NCBI GenBank assembly: GCA_903855945.1
Contig: CAIOAK010000160.1
Coordinates: forward strand, 1-34,712
Length of the DNA: 34,712 bases
Direction: 5' to 3'
Origin: an uncultured Anaeromyxobacter sp.
Lineage (GTDB): Bacteria; Myxococcota; Myxococcia; Myxococcales; Anaeromyxobacteraceae
The position numbers were made by a program, and so were the translations under genes. The notes beneath the pieces are model-generated. The model was not told the origin of the DNA. It did not search any database and saw only the letters and a program-made list of their open reading frames with translations. Of this stretch, positions 26,876 through 34,712 are shown piece by piece. How positions within the stretch are numbered: the first letter of the stretch is position 1; each line of letters starts with the position of its first letter.

Positions 26876-27309
26876 ACATGGGGGGATTCGGGCCCGACCC
26901 GGCCGACGAACTGGTCACGGGGGTGAACATCACCCCCATCGTGGACGTGGCGCTCGTGCTCCTCGTCGTCTTCCTCGTCACCTCCTCCCTCATCGTCTCC
27001 AGGAGCATCCAGGTGGAGGTGCCAAGGGCCGCCACGGCTTCCGAGAGCGCGGTCGGACTGCTCGCGCTGGTGGTGGCCGCCTCCGGGGAACTCTACGTGA
27101 ACGGGCAGCCCGCGCGGGTCGACGACATCCCTCGGGCGGTGGCCGAGGCCCGCAAGCGGCTCGATCCCGGGCAGAAGCTCTCGGGGTTCGTCTCCGCCGA
27201 CGTCTCCGCCCCGTACGGTCGCTTCGCCGAGGTCGTGGACCGTCTGCGCCAGGAGGGCGTGACCGAGATCGCGCTCGACACGAAGCCCATGGAGTCCCCC
27301 CGGAAGTGA
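26872..27309 (+). CDS. exbD: ExbD/TolR-family protein
   Basis: A 145-residue protein with a short cytoplasmic tail, one helix at about 22-43 and a periplasmic domain. The conserved proton-carrying Asp is in the segment NITPIVDVALVLLVVFLV. GTG 26872 overlaps the exbB stop (GTGA) and has GGAGGAG six to seven bases upstream; ATG 26878 two codons later is a possible alternative. It pairs with ExbB to energise TonB. Confidence 0.93.
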   Translation: MNMGGFGPDPADELVTGVNITPIVDVALVLLVVFLVTSSLIVSRSIQVEVPRAATASESAVGLLALVVAASGELYVNGQPARVDDIPRAVAEARKRLDPGQKLSGFVSADVSAPYGRFAEVVDRLRQEGVTEIALDTKPMESPRK

Positions 27310-28025
27310 ATCGGGTCTCCCACACCGGCGTGCAGGGCTGGGCCATCGCGTTCGCCCTGTACGCGTCCTTCCTCGCCTGGGTCGCGCTCGCTCCGCCCGC
27401 GCGCCGGAACCGACCCCGTCCGGCGCCGACCCGGGTGACCCTCGTGGAGTCCCGCCCGGAGCCGGCCCCGCCGCCGGCCCCGGAACCTCCGCGCAAGATG
27501 GAGGTCGTGAAGCGAACCACGAAGGATCCGGTCGCGCCGGCGCCGCTCCTCCCCACGCCGCCGTCGGCCGCACCTCCACCCCCGGTCGCGCCGCGCCGCT
27601 TCGCGGTCTCCCTGGAGGGCACCGTCCCGGGGGGCGGAATCGCCGTCCCCACGGCGGCGCCCGGCACCGCCCCGGCGCTCCGCGCCACCCCGGGAGGCAC
27701 GAGCGATCGGCCCGACGCCCCGGCCTACTCGATCGAACCCGATACGGGGCCGAGCCTCCTCGCCCAGCCCGACGCGGCGGAGATGCGCGCCCTCTATCCC
27801 GACGCCGCCCGGAGGGCTGGCCTCGAGGGGGATGTCCGGCTCGAGTTGCAGATCTCGGCCAGCGGCGAGGTCACCGGCTCGCGCGTCGTGCGGTCCGGCG
27901 GCAGCGGGTTCGACGAGGTTGCCCAGCGGCTCGTGCGTCGATTCCGCTTCCGTCCCGCGACCCGCGGCGGCAAGGGCGTTCCCGCCACCGTTCCCTGGAC
28001 CTACAAGTTCCGTCTCGAGGGGTGA
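27306..28025 (+). CDS. tonB: TonB-family energy transducer
   Basis: A 239-residue protein with an N-terminal anchor helix (about 11-29), a Pro-rich spacer (about 38-100, many PAP and PPP steps) to cross the periplasm, and a C-terminal TonB domain (about 150-239) with LYPDAARRAGLEGDVRL, a GEVTGSRVVRSGG turn and FRFRPA. GTG 27306 overlaps the exbD stop (GTGA). It links ExbBD to the receptor encoded next. The spacer is long enough to span the periplasm without help. Confidence 0.92.
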   Translation: MNRVSHTGVQGWAIAFALYASFLAWVALAPPARRNRPRPAPTRVTLVESRPEPAPPPAPEPPRKMEVVKRTTKDPVAPAPLLPTPPSAAPPPPVAPRRFAVSLEGTVPGGGIAVPTAAPGTAPALRATPGGTSDRPDAPAYSIEPDTGPSLLAQPDAAEMRALYPDAARRAGLEGDVRLELQISASGEVTGSRVVRSGGSGFDEVAQRLVRRFRFRPATRGGKGVPATVPWTYKFRLEG

Positions 28026-30601
28026 ATCGAATGAGGCGAATCCGCCATGCCGCCAGAATCCTGCCGCTCCTGCTGCTCCTCGCGTCGATGCCCGCGGTGG
28101 GGCAACAGCAGCAGGCCCCGGCGGCGCCGCCACCCGAGCCCACCCTCGCCGCCCCCCCGAAGCTGAAGGAGCTCGTGCCCGCCGACGTGCCTCGGGGAAC
28201 GAAGTTCCCGTCACCGGAGGTGGTGGTGGTCCTCTCCCTCGAGGTGACGGCCGACGGGAAGGTCGATCGCGCGTCGATCGAGACCGGCGCCGGCGAACCC
28301 TTCGACTCCGCCGCGCTCTCCGCGGCACGTCGATTCGACTTCGAGCCGGGGCGGCTCTCCACGGGCGAACCGGTTCCGGTCACCGTCACCTTCCGCCTTC
28401 GCATCCAGGAGCCGGCGGCCCCTCCCCCTGCGCCTTCCCGCCTCACGGGGTACCTGCTCGAGCGGGGCTCGCGCCTGCCCATCCCCAACGTGCCTGTGAC
28501 CGTCCGTGCGGGCGACCGGGTCGTGGCAACCACGTCCACGGACGGCTCGGGACGATTCCAGGTCGAGGTGCCGGCCGGGGAGTTCACCCTCTCGGCGAGC
28601 CCCCCCGACCACCAGCGTCTCGACCTCCTCGTGAAGACCGCACCCGGCGAGGTGCGCGAGGAGAACTACCTCCTCGAGTCGGCCGGCGGGGCCAACGAGA
28701 CGGTGGTGAGCGCGTCGGCCATCCAGCGGGAGGTGATGAAGGAGGTCCTCACGGCGCAGCAGGTGTTCAACGTGCCCGGCTCGGCCGGCGACACGCTGAA
28801 GGCGGTGCTGAACCTGCCGGGAGCCGCCCGGGCTCCCTTCGGCGCCGGCCTGCTCGTGCTGCGCGGTTCGGCCCCCGGCGACAGCAAGGTGTTCCTCGAG
28901 TCGCAGCAGATTCCGCAGCTCTACCACTTCGGCGGAATCCGCAGCACCTACGCCCCTGCCTTCCTCTCCTCGGTGGAGTTCGTGCCCGGCAACTTCTCGG
29001 TGGACTACGGCCGCGCCCAGGGCGGCATCATCGACGTCCGGGTCCGCGACCCCCGGCAGGACGGATTCCACGGCCAGGCCGACGTGAACCTCTACGACGT
29101 GGGGGTCGAGATGGAAGGGGGCCTCGGCGGAGGCTGGTCGCTCGGCGGCGCCTTCCGCCGCTCCTGGATCGACACCGTTCTCCCGATCTTCCTGCCCAAG
29201 GACGCGAACCTCTCCTTCAGCAGCGCGCCCCGCTTCTACGACTTCCAGTTCATCGCCACCTGGGCCCCGGACGCCAGTCAGAAGCTGCGGATCATCTTCT
29301 ACGGCTCGATGGACCGGCTCGTGGCGCTCCTGTCCCAACCCCAGCGCGACCCCACCATCACCGGCCAGCTCGACGCGCGAGTCTCCTTCTACAACCTGCA
29401 GGGCGAGTACATGAACGTCCTCTCCTCCCGCCTCCGGCAGGATACGTCGCTCGTGGTGGGGTTCCAGGAGATCCAGACCCAGATTGGCCCGCAGTACTTC
29501 TTCAACCTGAACCTGGAGCGGCTCTCGCTGCGGAGCACCTGGACCTACGGCTTCTCCCCCCAGTGGGAGCTCCGGGGCGGCTTCGACGGCGAGGCGGCCA
29601 AGGCCAGGATCTCGGTCAACGTGCCGAGCTCGACCGGCCCCAATCCGCTCCCCCCGTCGTCGCTCCCCCAGATCGGCGCCCAGATCACCACCTGGATCTA
29701 CTCGCCGGCCTTCTTCGCCGAGCTCCGCTGGGCCCCGATCCCCAACTTCTCGATCCTGCCGGGCATCCGCGCCAACTGGTTCTCGGAGATCAACCAGTGG
29801 GCGGTGGACCCGCGGCTGCTGGCGCGCTGGGAGGTGGTGCCCGGCAGCGTGGTGAAGGGCGCCGTCGGCATGTACCAGCAGGCGCCCAATCCACAGAAGA
29901 GCAACTCGGTGACCGGCAACCCGTACCTGCTCCCGGAGCAGAGCCTCCAGGCCAGCGTGGGGCTGGGGCAGAAGATCGTGGAGGGGGTCAGCCTCGACCT
30001 CACCGGCTTCTACAAGTGGCTCAGCCAGCAGGCCATCGCGAACCAGACCTCGGCCTACAGCCCGACCGCGCCCCGCTACACGAGCGACGGAACCGGCAAG
30101 ATCTACGGCCTCGAACTGCTCCTCAAGGTGGCCATCGGGGACAGCTTCTCCGGCTGGGTCGCCTACTCCTACCAGCGCTCGCTCCGCACCGACCCGCCGT
30201 ACGGACAGGTGCCGTTCGACTTCGACCAGCCCAGCAACCTCACCGTGCTCGGCACCTACCAGCTCGGTCGCGGCTGGTCGGCGGGGGGGCGCTTCCGGCT
30301 CGTCTCGGGCAATCCCTACACACCGGTGGTGAACTCGGTCTTCGACTCGGCCACCGGCGTCTTCGTTCCCGTGTACGGCGACAACAACGCCGACCGGCTC
30401 GCCACCTTCTGGGCCCTCGACCTTCGCATCGACAAGGTCTGGACCTTCAAGGACTGGACGCTCACCCTCTACCTCGACTGCCAGAACGTGACCAACCGCA
30501 AGAACCAGGAGGGCTGGACGTACAACTACGACTACGCGGACAAGACTCCGACCACGGGTCTTCCCATCCTGCCCATCCTCGGCCTGAAGGGAGAGTGGTG
30601 A
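28022..30601 (+). CDS. TonB-dependent receptor with its own N-terminal TonB-like domain
   Basis: An 859-residue outer-membrane protein. Signal peptide 1-27; Pro/Gln-rich linker; TonB C-terminal-like domain at about 65-128 (VTADGKVDRASIETGAGEPF, AARRFDFEPG); carboxypeptidase-regulatory-like beta-sandwich at about 140-215; plug at about 225-345 (LRGSAPGDSKVFLESQQIP, then GNFSVDYGRAQGGIIDV); then a beta-barrel ending with Trp 859. GTG 28022 overlaps the tonB stop (GTGA); ATG 28031 is a close alternative. The fused TonB-like domain is odd because that domain normally belongs to the energy transducer on the inner-membrane side. The transported substrate is unknown; a nearby oxidase hints at metals but is not in the operon. 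Confidence 0.92.
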   Translation: MNRMRRIRHAARILPLLLLLASMPAVGQQQQAPAAPPPEPTLAAPPKLKELVPADVPRGTKFPSPEVVVVLSLEVTADGKVDRASIETGAGEPFDSAALSAARRFDFEPGRLSTGEPVPVTVTFRLRIQEPAAPPPAPSRLTGYLLERGSRLPIPNVPVTVRAGDRVVATTSTDGSGRFQVEVPAGEFTLSASPPDHQRLDLLVKTAPGEVREENYLLESAGGANETVVSASAIQREVMKEVLTAQQVFNVPGSAGDTLKAVLNLPGAARAPFGAGLLVLRGSAPGDSKVFLESQQIPQLYHFGGIRSTYAPAFLSSVEFVPGNFSVDYGRAQGGIIDVRVRDPRQDGFHGQADVNLYDVGVEMEGGLGGGWSLGGAFRRSWIDTVLPIFLPKDANLSFSSAPRFYDFQFIATWAPDASQKLRIIFYGSMDRLVALLSQPQRDPTITGQLDARVSFYNLQGEYMNVLSSRLRQDTSLVVGFQEIQTQIGPQYFFNLNLERLSLRSTWTYGFSPQWELRGGFDGEAAKARISVNVPSSTGPNPLPPSSLPQIGAQITTWIYSPAFFAELRWAPIPNFSILPGIRANWFSEINQWAVDPRLLARWEVVPGSVVKGAVGMYQQAPNPQKSNSVTGNPYLLPEQSLQASVGLGQKIVEGVSLDLTGFYKWLSQQAIANQTSAYSPTAPRYTSDGTGKIYGLELLLKVAIGDSFSGWVAYSYQRSLRTDPPYGQVPFDFDQPSNLTVLGTYQLGRGWSAGGRFRLVSGNPYTPVVNSVFDSATGVFVPVYGDNNADRLATFWALDLRIDKVWTFKDWTLTLYLDCQNVTNRKNQEGWTYNYDYADKTPTTGLPILPILGLKGEW

Positions 30602-31455
30602 TGAACCGCACCCTCGCCGTCCCGCTGCTCGCCATCCTCCTCGCGGTGGCCGGCTGCAAGAATGACTTCTCCCCCCAGAGCGACCTGCTCGATCTTCGGG
30701 TGCTGGCCCTCGTGGCCAGCCCACTCGACGTCACCCCCTCGGCCGGGACCGTCACCATCCGTCCGTTCTCCTACGTGCCCCCGGGCTCCCCCACTCCGCT
30801 CGTGGAGTGGACCTTCTGCCCGCTCAGCGTGGGCGCCGTGACGGCCTACGCCTGCGCCATCCCCGCCTGCGAGACGAGCTCGCTCGATCCCGCCGAGCAC
30901 TGGCTCCGGGTCGGCTCCGACGGGACCCTCACCGCCAGCCCTGCCGCGATCATCGACGGGAAGTGTCCCCAGCTGCGGCTCGCCGCCGCCCAGGGGGCAT
31001 TCCAGTCGGTCTTCCGATTCCGGATCACCATCGGCTCGGAGACCCGGGATGCCATCCTCCAGCTCCCGGTCTGGCTCCTCCCCCCGCCCAGCGGCTGGGA
31101 GCCGAACCTGCCTCCGGTGATCCTGGAGGTCCGCATCGGCGGGCGACCGGCCGCGAGCCCACCCCCACTTCCCGTGAACGGCGCGCTGCCGGTCGAGCTC
31201 ATCATCGATCCGGCCAGCGTGCAGACCTACGTCGACGCGGCCGGGGTCGCCCAGACCGAGACCATGACCGGCTACTACTACACGGACGCCGGCACCTTCG
31301 ACAAAGGCGTCCTCACGGGAACCGACACCACGAGCCAGCTCCAGGGGATCGGCATCCCGGCCACGCGGACCTCGGCCCAGGTGTGGGTGGTGGCGCTCGA
31401 CCTCCGCGGCGGTCAGGCGGTGGCGGGCCCGTTCACGGTTCCGATCGGGCCGTAG
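30601..31455 (+). CDS. Lipoprotein of unknown function, partner of the receptor
   Basis: A 284-residue protein with a lipoprotein signal (about 1-19, AVAGC with Cys19). The rest is beta-rich with four further cysteines (in the segments TFCPLS, YACAIPACETS and GKCPQL) that could form disulfides, and Pro-rich turns. I do not recognise a named family. It starts one base into the receptor stop (TGATG), so it is translationally coupled. A surface or periplasmic role in capture of the receptor's substrate is likely from position, as with other lipoproteins encoded beside TonB receptors. Confidence 0.82.
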   Translation: MNRTLAVPLLAILLAVAGCKNDFSPQSDLLDLRVLALVASPLDVTPSAGTVTIRPFSYVPPGSPTPLVEWTFCPLSVGAVTAYACAIPACETSSLDPAEHWLRVGSDGTLTASPAAIIDGKCPQLRLAAAQGAFQSVFRFRITIGSETRDAILQLPVWLLPPPSGWEPNLPPVILEVRIGGRPAASPPPLPVNGALPVELIIDPASVQTYVDAAGVAQTETMTGYYYTDAGTFDKGVLTGTDTTSQLQGIGIPATRTSAQVWVVALDLRGGQAVAGPFTVPIGP

Positions 31456-31468
31456 TAGCCTCCCCTCC

Positions 31469-31729
31469 ATGCCCATCGTGAAGGTCTACAGCAAGAAGGT
31501 CTGCCCGTACTGCGTCCGCGCCAAGGCGCTCCTCGACCGCAAGGGGGTGGTCTACGAGGAGATCGACGCCGAGCACGACCCGGACCTCCGCAGCTGGCTC
31601 GTCGAGGCCACCGGACAGCGCACGGTCCCGCAGATCTTCGTGGACGGCCGCTCCCTGGGCGGGTTCTCCGACATCGACGCCCTCGACCGGGAGGGGAAGC
31701 TCGACCCCATCCTTCGCGGCGAGGGCTGA
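31469..31729 (+). CDS. grxC: Glutaredoxin (GrxC-like)
   Basis: An 86-residue thioredoxin-fold protein with the dithiol active site CPYC at 12-15, the cis-Pro motif TVPQIF, and the glutathione-binding GGFSDIDAL. It reduces disulfides and protein-glutathione mixed disulfides. It starts 13 bp after the lipoprotein stop and has no obvious Shine-Dalgarno sequence, so it may be read from the upstream operon. Ends nine bases from the convergent MFS gene. Confidence 0.94.
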   Translation: MPIVKVYSKKVCPYCVRAKALLDRKGVVYEEIDAEHDPDLRSWLVEATGQRTVPQIFVDGRSLGGFSDIDALDREGKLDPILRGEG

Positions 31730-31738
31730 CCGGCGCCC

Positions 31739-32971
31739 TCAGGTTTCCATCCCCTCCTCCCGCCGCTCCGCGCTCTCCCGCCGGAGCACGCGCGGCTCGA
31801 CGGCCGCGAGCAGGAGCGGGAGTGCGAGGGCGAGCACCCCGGAGAAGAGGGCGACGCGCCACATCCCCACGAGCCTCCCCCCCTCGCCCGTCGCGAGCAG
31901 CACCGAGGAGAGGAGCGCCCCGGCTGCCGAGGCCAGGTGCTGGACCGCCGACTGGGTGGACTGGAATCGGGCCCGCTCGGATGCACGCGGCACGCGGGAG
32001 GCGAGCGTGGAGAGGGCCGGGTTCCGCATCGAGTTCGCCAGGATGAAGAGGACGAAGAGGGTCCAGGCCGGGAGCAAGGGAACGGGCGGAGCGAAGTCGA
32101 GCCCCAGGTTGGCGAGCAGGAAGAGCGTACCCGCCGCGGCCGTGCGCGGCGCTCCGAACCGGTCGATGGCGCGCCCGACGATGCGCAGCACCGCGAAGGA
32201 GAGGACGCCGCCGGCCATGTAGAGGAACCCGAGCTGGTCGCGGGGCAGCCCCGCGTTGAACTGGAGGAAGGTGGCCAGGTTGGGGACGATGGCGAAGGTG
32301 GCCGCCATGGTCGTGGCGGTCGCCGAGAGGCTGAGCAGCGCGGCCGGCTCGCGCAGGAAGGCGTAGCCCCGCGACGCGGAGGCGCCGGCGTGCGCCAGGT
32401 GCCCCCGCATGGTCGGCATGAGGAACAGGGCTCCCGCGGCCACGAAGGCGCCCATGCCAGCGACCGCGAGGAAGGGGGTCCGCCACCCGCCGACCTGCGC
32501 CAGCCAGAGCCCCGCGGGCACGCCGACGACCGTGGCCACCGAGAAGGCGCCCATGACGAGCCCCATGGCCCGCCCACGCCGCTCGGGCGGGACGGTGTCG
32601 GCCACGATGGCGAAGGAGAGGGAGGTGGCCGGGCCGCCGAAGAGTCCCGCAGCGACCCGCGCCAGGAGCAGCGTGCCGAGCCCGGTCGAGAATCCGGCCG
32701 CGGCCGTGGCGACCACCAGTCCCGCCATCGACACCGCGAGCGCGCGGCGTCGCTCGAACCGATCGAGGAAGCTCGACCCCACGGCACCGGCTGCCGCAGC
32801 GGCCAGCGTGTAGCTCCCGGTGACGAGCCCGAGCCGGTTCATGGGGATGCCGAGCGCCAGCGCGAAGTCGGGGCCAAGCGGCACGACCATGACGAAGTCG
32901 AGCACGTTGACGAACTGCACCGCCGCGACGAGCAGCAGGATCGTGCGCTCGCTGCGCCCGGGACCGCTCAA
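31739..32971 (-). CDS. MFS transporter, drug-efflux type
   Basis: About 410 residues and about 12 helices in two halves. The loop after TM2 has DRFERRRAL (motif A-like) and the antiporter-type GPATSLSFAIVAD and GAFSVATVVGVPAG segments follow. The start is placed at TTG 32971 because it overlaps the regulator stop (TTGA) and leaves a short tail before TM1; no ATG fits there. Its coupling to a CarH-like regulator suggests light- or B12-controlled export. The substrate is unknown. Confidence 0.85.
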   Translation of the reverse strand: MSGPGRSERTILLLVAAVQFVNVLDFVMVVPLGPDFALALGIPMNRLGLVTGSYTLAAAAAGAVGSSFLDRFERRRALAVSMAGLVVATAAAGFSTGLGTLLLARVAAGLFGGPATSLSFAIVADTVPPERRGRAMGLVMGAFSVATVVGVPAGLWLAQVGGWRTPFLAVAGMGAFVAAGALFLMPTMRGHLAHAGASASRGYAFLREPAALLSLSATATTMAATFAIVPNLATFLQFNAGLPRDQLGFLYMAGGVLSFAVLRIVGRAIDRFGAPRTAAAGTLFLLANLGLDFAPPVPLLPAWTLFVLFILANSMRNPALSTLASRVPRASERARFQSTQSAVQHLASAAGALLSSVLLATGEGGRLVGMWRVALFSGVLALALPLLLAAVEPRVLRRESAERREEGMET

Positions 32972-33795
32972 ATCCGTTCCGGCACGGCCCCGGCTTCGAC
33001 GAGCTGGAGCCACCCGCGGAGTTCCTGGAACGTGACCACGCGCGCACCGTACGGGACCCAGGCCGGCCAGGGGCCCGAGCCTCCGAGAGCGAGATGAACC
33101 TCGCCGGCACGGCAGATGGCGCCGAGCCTCTCGGTCTGCGCCAGCAGGTCGCCGGGCTCGGCCACGGCGCTCGCCGAGACCGCCACCGCGTCCACGCTGC
33201 CGCTCGCCACATGGGCCACGATCTCGGAGAGCGGCAACCGCCGCCCGGCCCAGAGGACCGGCCAGCCCTGCTCGCGGACCACGATCTCGGCGAGGGAGAG
33301 CCCGAGCGTGTGCTCCTCGTTCTCGGCGGTGGTCATGAGCAGGCGCGGAGCCCCGGGCCGGACCGGCATCTGGTCGGACACCCGGGCCAGCGCGCGCTGG
33401 AGCCTCTCGGTCGCGAGATGCTCCTCCAGGATGGAGAGGGTTCCCTCCGTCCAGCGCTCCCCGATCTCCTCGAGCACCGCGGCGAGCGACTCGGAGACCT
33501 TCCACCACGCGCCCTGGCGCGCCCGTTCCGCGTAGAGCGTGGCGAGGAGCTGGTGCGATTCACCCTCGGCGAGGAGGAGTTCGAGCCAGACCTCGACATC
33601 GGGCCCGGCGGCGGGCTGGATCTCCCCCGTCTGGTCCTTGCGGAAGCGCTCCACCTCGACCGGGTCGAAGCGCGGCTGGCGACCCACCTTCCGGGCGCAT
33701 CGCAGCAGGCCGAGGTCGGCCCAGCGCTTCACGGACCCGGGTGTGACCCCCAGGATCCGGGCCACCTCCGCACTGGTGAGGAGCTTCTGATTCAT
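32968..33795 (-). CDS. MerR-type regulator with B12-binding domain (CarH/LitR-like)
   Basis: A 275-residue protein. The MerR-type helix-turn-helix is at 5-52 (LLTSAEVARILGVTPGSVKRWADLGLL begins it), a four-helix bundle at about 66-145 and a cobalamin-binding Rossmann domain at about 150-270. Two CarH signatures are present: W115-x9-EH (W115, E125, H126) over the upper face of cobalamin, and E160-x-H162-xx-G165 for the lower axial His. In characterised CarH, adenosylcobalamin keeps a DNA-bound tetramer in the dark and light releases it. So this protein is probably a light-sensitive repressor of its own operon. ATG 33795 has no Shine-Dalgarno sequence. It is co-translated with the MFS gene and diverges from PAP2. 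Confidence 0.9.
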   Translation of the reverse strand: MNQKLLTSAEVARILGVTPGSVKRWADLGLLRCARKVGRQPRFDPVEVERFRKDQTGEIQPAAGPDVEVWLELLLAEGESHQLLATLYAERARQGAWWKVSESLAAVLEEIGERWTEGTLSILEEHLATERLQRALARVSDQMPVRPGAPRLLMTTAENEEHTLGLSLAEIVVREQGWPVLWAGRRLPLSEIVAHVASGSVDAVAVSASAVAEPGDLLAQTERLGAICRAGEVHLALGGSGPWPAWVPYGARVVTFQELRGWLQLVEAGAVPERI

Positions 33796-33807
33796 CGAGG
33801 GGGGAAT

Positions 33808-33843
33808 TGTCGAAATTGGCGTTTCGTTTCAAGGGATTCGACA
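33808..33843. promoter_or_regulatory. Candidate CarH-type operator/promoter region
   Basis: TGTCGAA (33808-33814) recurs inverted as TTCGACA (33837-33843), with an inner dyad CGAAA/TTTCG (33811-33826). TCGACAGGA also occurs twice in direct orientation (33838-33846 and 33932-33940, the second touching the PAP2 start). On the minus strand TTGAAA (33832-33827) and GACAAT (33811-33806) could be the regulator's promoter, 15 bp apart. The start would lie a few bases before ATG 33795, fitting a leaderless mRNA. Assignment to the CarH-like protein is inference. Confidence 0.45.
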
Positions 33844-33939
33844 GGAAAAAGGCCGGAGAGGCTGGAACGGCCTCGCCCCTTGCCCGGGCCCCTGCCCCAT
33901 CGAGTAGTATTCGCGCCCTTGTTCGCCCCACTCGACAGG

Positions 33940-34712
33940 ATGATGCTCACCTTCATCGCCTTCCTGGCGGTGGTGGCCGCGGCCGTGCACCCGGAATCGC
34001 TCCATTTCCTGGTGCTGCTCGGGCTCATGGCGCTGGCGTTCGTCGGCGCTGCCCTCTGGGGACGCCGATCCGAGCTCGGCCGGGTGGCCCACGCCTTCAT
34101 GCCCCTGCCGATCGTGGTGACCATCTTCAACGTCGCGGGGCCCCTCATCGGCGAGCTCAACCCGGCCCGCTTCGACGCCACCATGGCGGCCATCGACGCG
34201 AGCTGGTTCGGGCCGCTCGTCCCGGCCTGGCGCCACCTGCTCGGCCGCCCCACCTGGCTCACCGACGGGGCGTCCCTCTTCTACGTGAGCTACTACTTCA
34301 TCCCCTTCGGCATGTGCATCGCCCTCTGGGTGCAGCGCCGATGGAAGGACTTCGACGACCTGGCCTTCGGCCTCATCACGACGCTCCTGCTCTCCTACAT
34401 CGGCTACTTCCTCGTGCCCACCACGGGGCCCCGGGTTCCCACGGAGCTCGAGCTGCAGGTGCTCGGAGGCGGGACCTTCAGCGCGCGGGTCCGGGACTTC
34501 CTCCGCGCCGCCGAGGTGAACCAGCTCGACGCGTTCCCGAGCGGCCACACGGCCCTCTCGCTCGTGTACCTGGGGTATGGCTGGCGCCTCTTCCCCTCCT
34601 GGAAGATGCGCGTCCCGCTCGCCATCTCGGTGGTGGGGATCATCTTCGCGACCGTCTACCTGTCGCTCCACTACGCCATCGACCTCCTGGCCGGGGCGCT
34701 GCTCGCAGCCTC
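33940..34712 (+). CDS. PAP2-family phosphatase, 3' end cut by the window
   Basis: At least 257 residues, open to the last base. An integral membrane phosphatase with about five to six helices. The catalytic PSGHT (in LDAFPSGHTALSL) and the third motif SLHYAIDLLAG (His and Asp) are present. The first Lys-Arg motif of classical PAP2 is replaced by the segment VPTTGPRVP, as in the inositol-phosphate-transferring branch. It should dephosphorylate lipid or isoprenoid phosphates. Start: ATG 33940 or 33943; TTG 33919 is also in frame. Divergent from the CarH-like regulator with shared operator-like sequence. In Myxococcota CarH-type proteins control isoprenoid (carotenoid) genes, so a prenyl-phosphate substrate is plausible but unproven. 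Confidence 0.85.
   Translation, partial: MMLTFIAFLAVVAAAVHPESLHFLVLLGLMALAFVGAALWGRRSELGRVAHAFMPLPIVVTIFNVAGPLIGELNPARFDATMAAIDASWFGPLVPAWRHLLGRPTWLTDGASLFYVSYYFIPFGMCIALWVQRRWKDFDDLAFGLITTLLLSYIGYFLVPTTGPRVPTELELQVLGGGTFSARVRDFLRAAEVNQLDAFPSGHTALSLVYLGYGWRLFPSWKMRVPLAISVVGIIFATVYLSLHYAIDLLAGALLAA

Noticed and set aside
27832-31455. A very long plus-strand frame running through the TonB receptor
   Set aside because: Only its last part (from 30601) is a gene, the lipoprotein; the earlier part is the receptor gene read out of frame, Pro/Arg-rich with no domains.

Overview
The window is very GC-rich, densely coded DNA with short intergenic gaps and many 1-8 bp stop/start overlaps. Several features together suggest a Myxococcota or other 'deltaproteobacterial' lineage, with an Anaeromyxobacter-like relative the best guess: multihaem c-type cytochromes, an NrfD/HybB-type quinol module, NtrC-type sigma54 activators, kinases with CxxCH motifs in their sensor domains, a CarH-like B12/light regulator, and a TonB receptor carrying its own TonB-like domain. 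This placement is inference from gene content; no rRNA is present.

Layout. 1-549: tail of an unknown gene and a small AT-hook/ribbon-helix-helix-like protein that abut the 3' end of a tRNA-Val(GAC) gene (662-736, minus), perhaps the edge of an integrated element. 784-2514 (minus): CDP-alcohol phosphatidyltransferase, metallo-beta-lactamase-fold hydrolase and VOC protein. 2599-4455 (plus): typA/bipA, convergent with a solitary rplC (4601-5311, minus); the 150 bp between their stop codons is one large imperfect palindrome around a bidirectional terminator. 5437-22601 (minus): a 17 kb respiratory and signalling block. 22669-26156: purU, a TerC-family protein and a multicopper oxidase. 26219-31455 (plus): an overlapping exbB-exbD-tonB-receptor-lipoprotein operon. 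31469-34712: glutaredoxin, an MFS transporter, a CarH-like regulator and a PAP2 phosphatase cut by the window end.

The 17 kb block is the most interesting part. It encodes two membrane redox modules that look built to move electrons between the quinone pool and periplasmic haems: (i) a small Cys-rich protein, a HybA-like four-cluster ferredoxin, NrfD/HybB and a trihaem c7-type cytochrome; (ii) a membrane-anchored nine-haem cytochrome and a cytochrome b. No catalytic terminal reductase or hydrogenase subunit is present. Interleaved with them are three sensor kinases, each with a haem-c attachment motif in its extracytoplasmic part. Each is paired with a response regulator (NtrC type, NarL type, NtrC type). 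Two of the three systems also carry a metallopeptidase gene overlapping or abutting the signalling genes (M56 and archaemetzincin). Near-consensus sigma54 promoter sequences lie upstream of the redox operon, a radical SAM gene and one kinase gene; a 14-bp inverted repeat sits where an enhancer for the adjacent NtrC-type regulator would be expected. The simplest model is haem-based redox sensing that controls expression of quinone-linked electron-transfer complexes.
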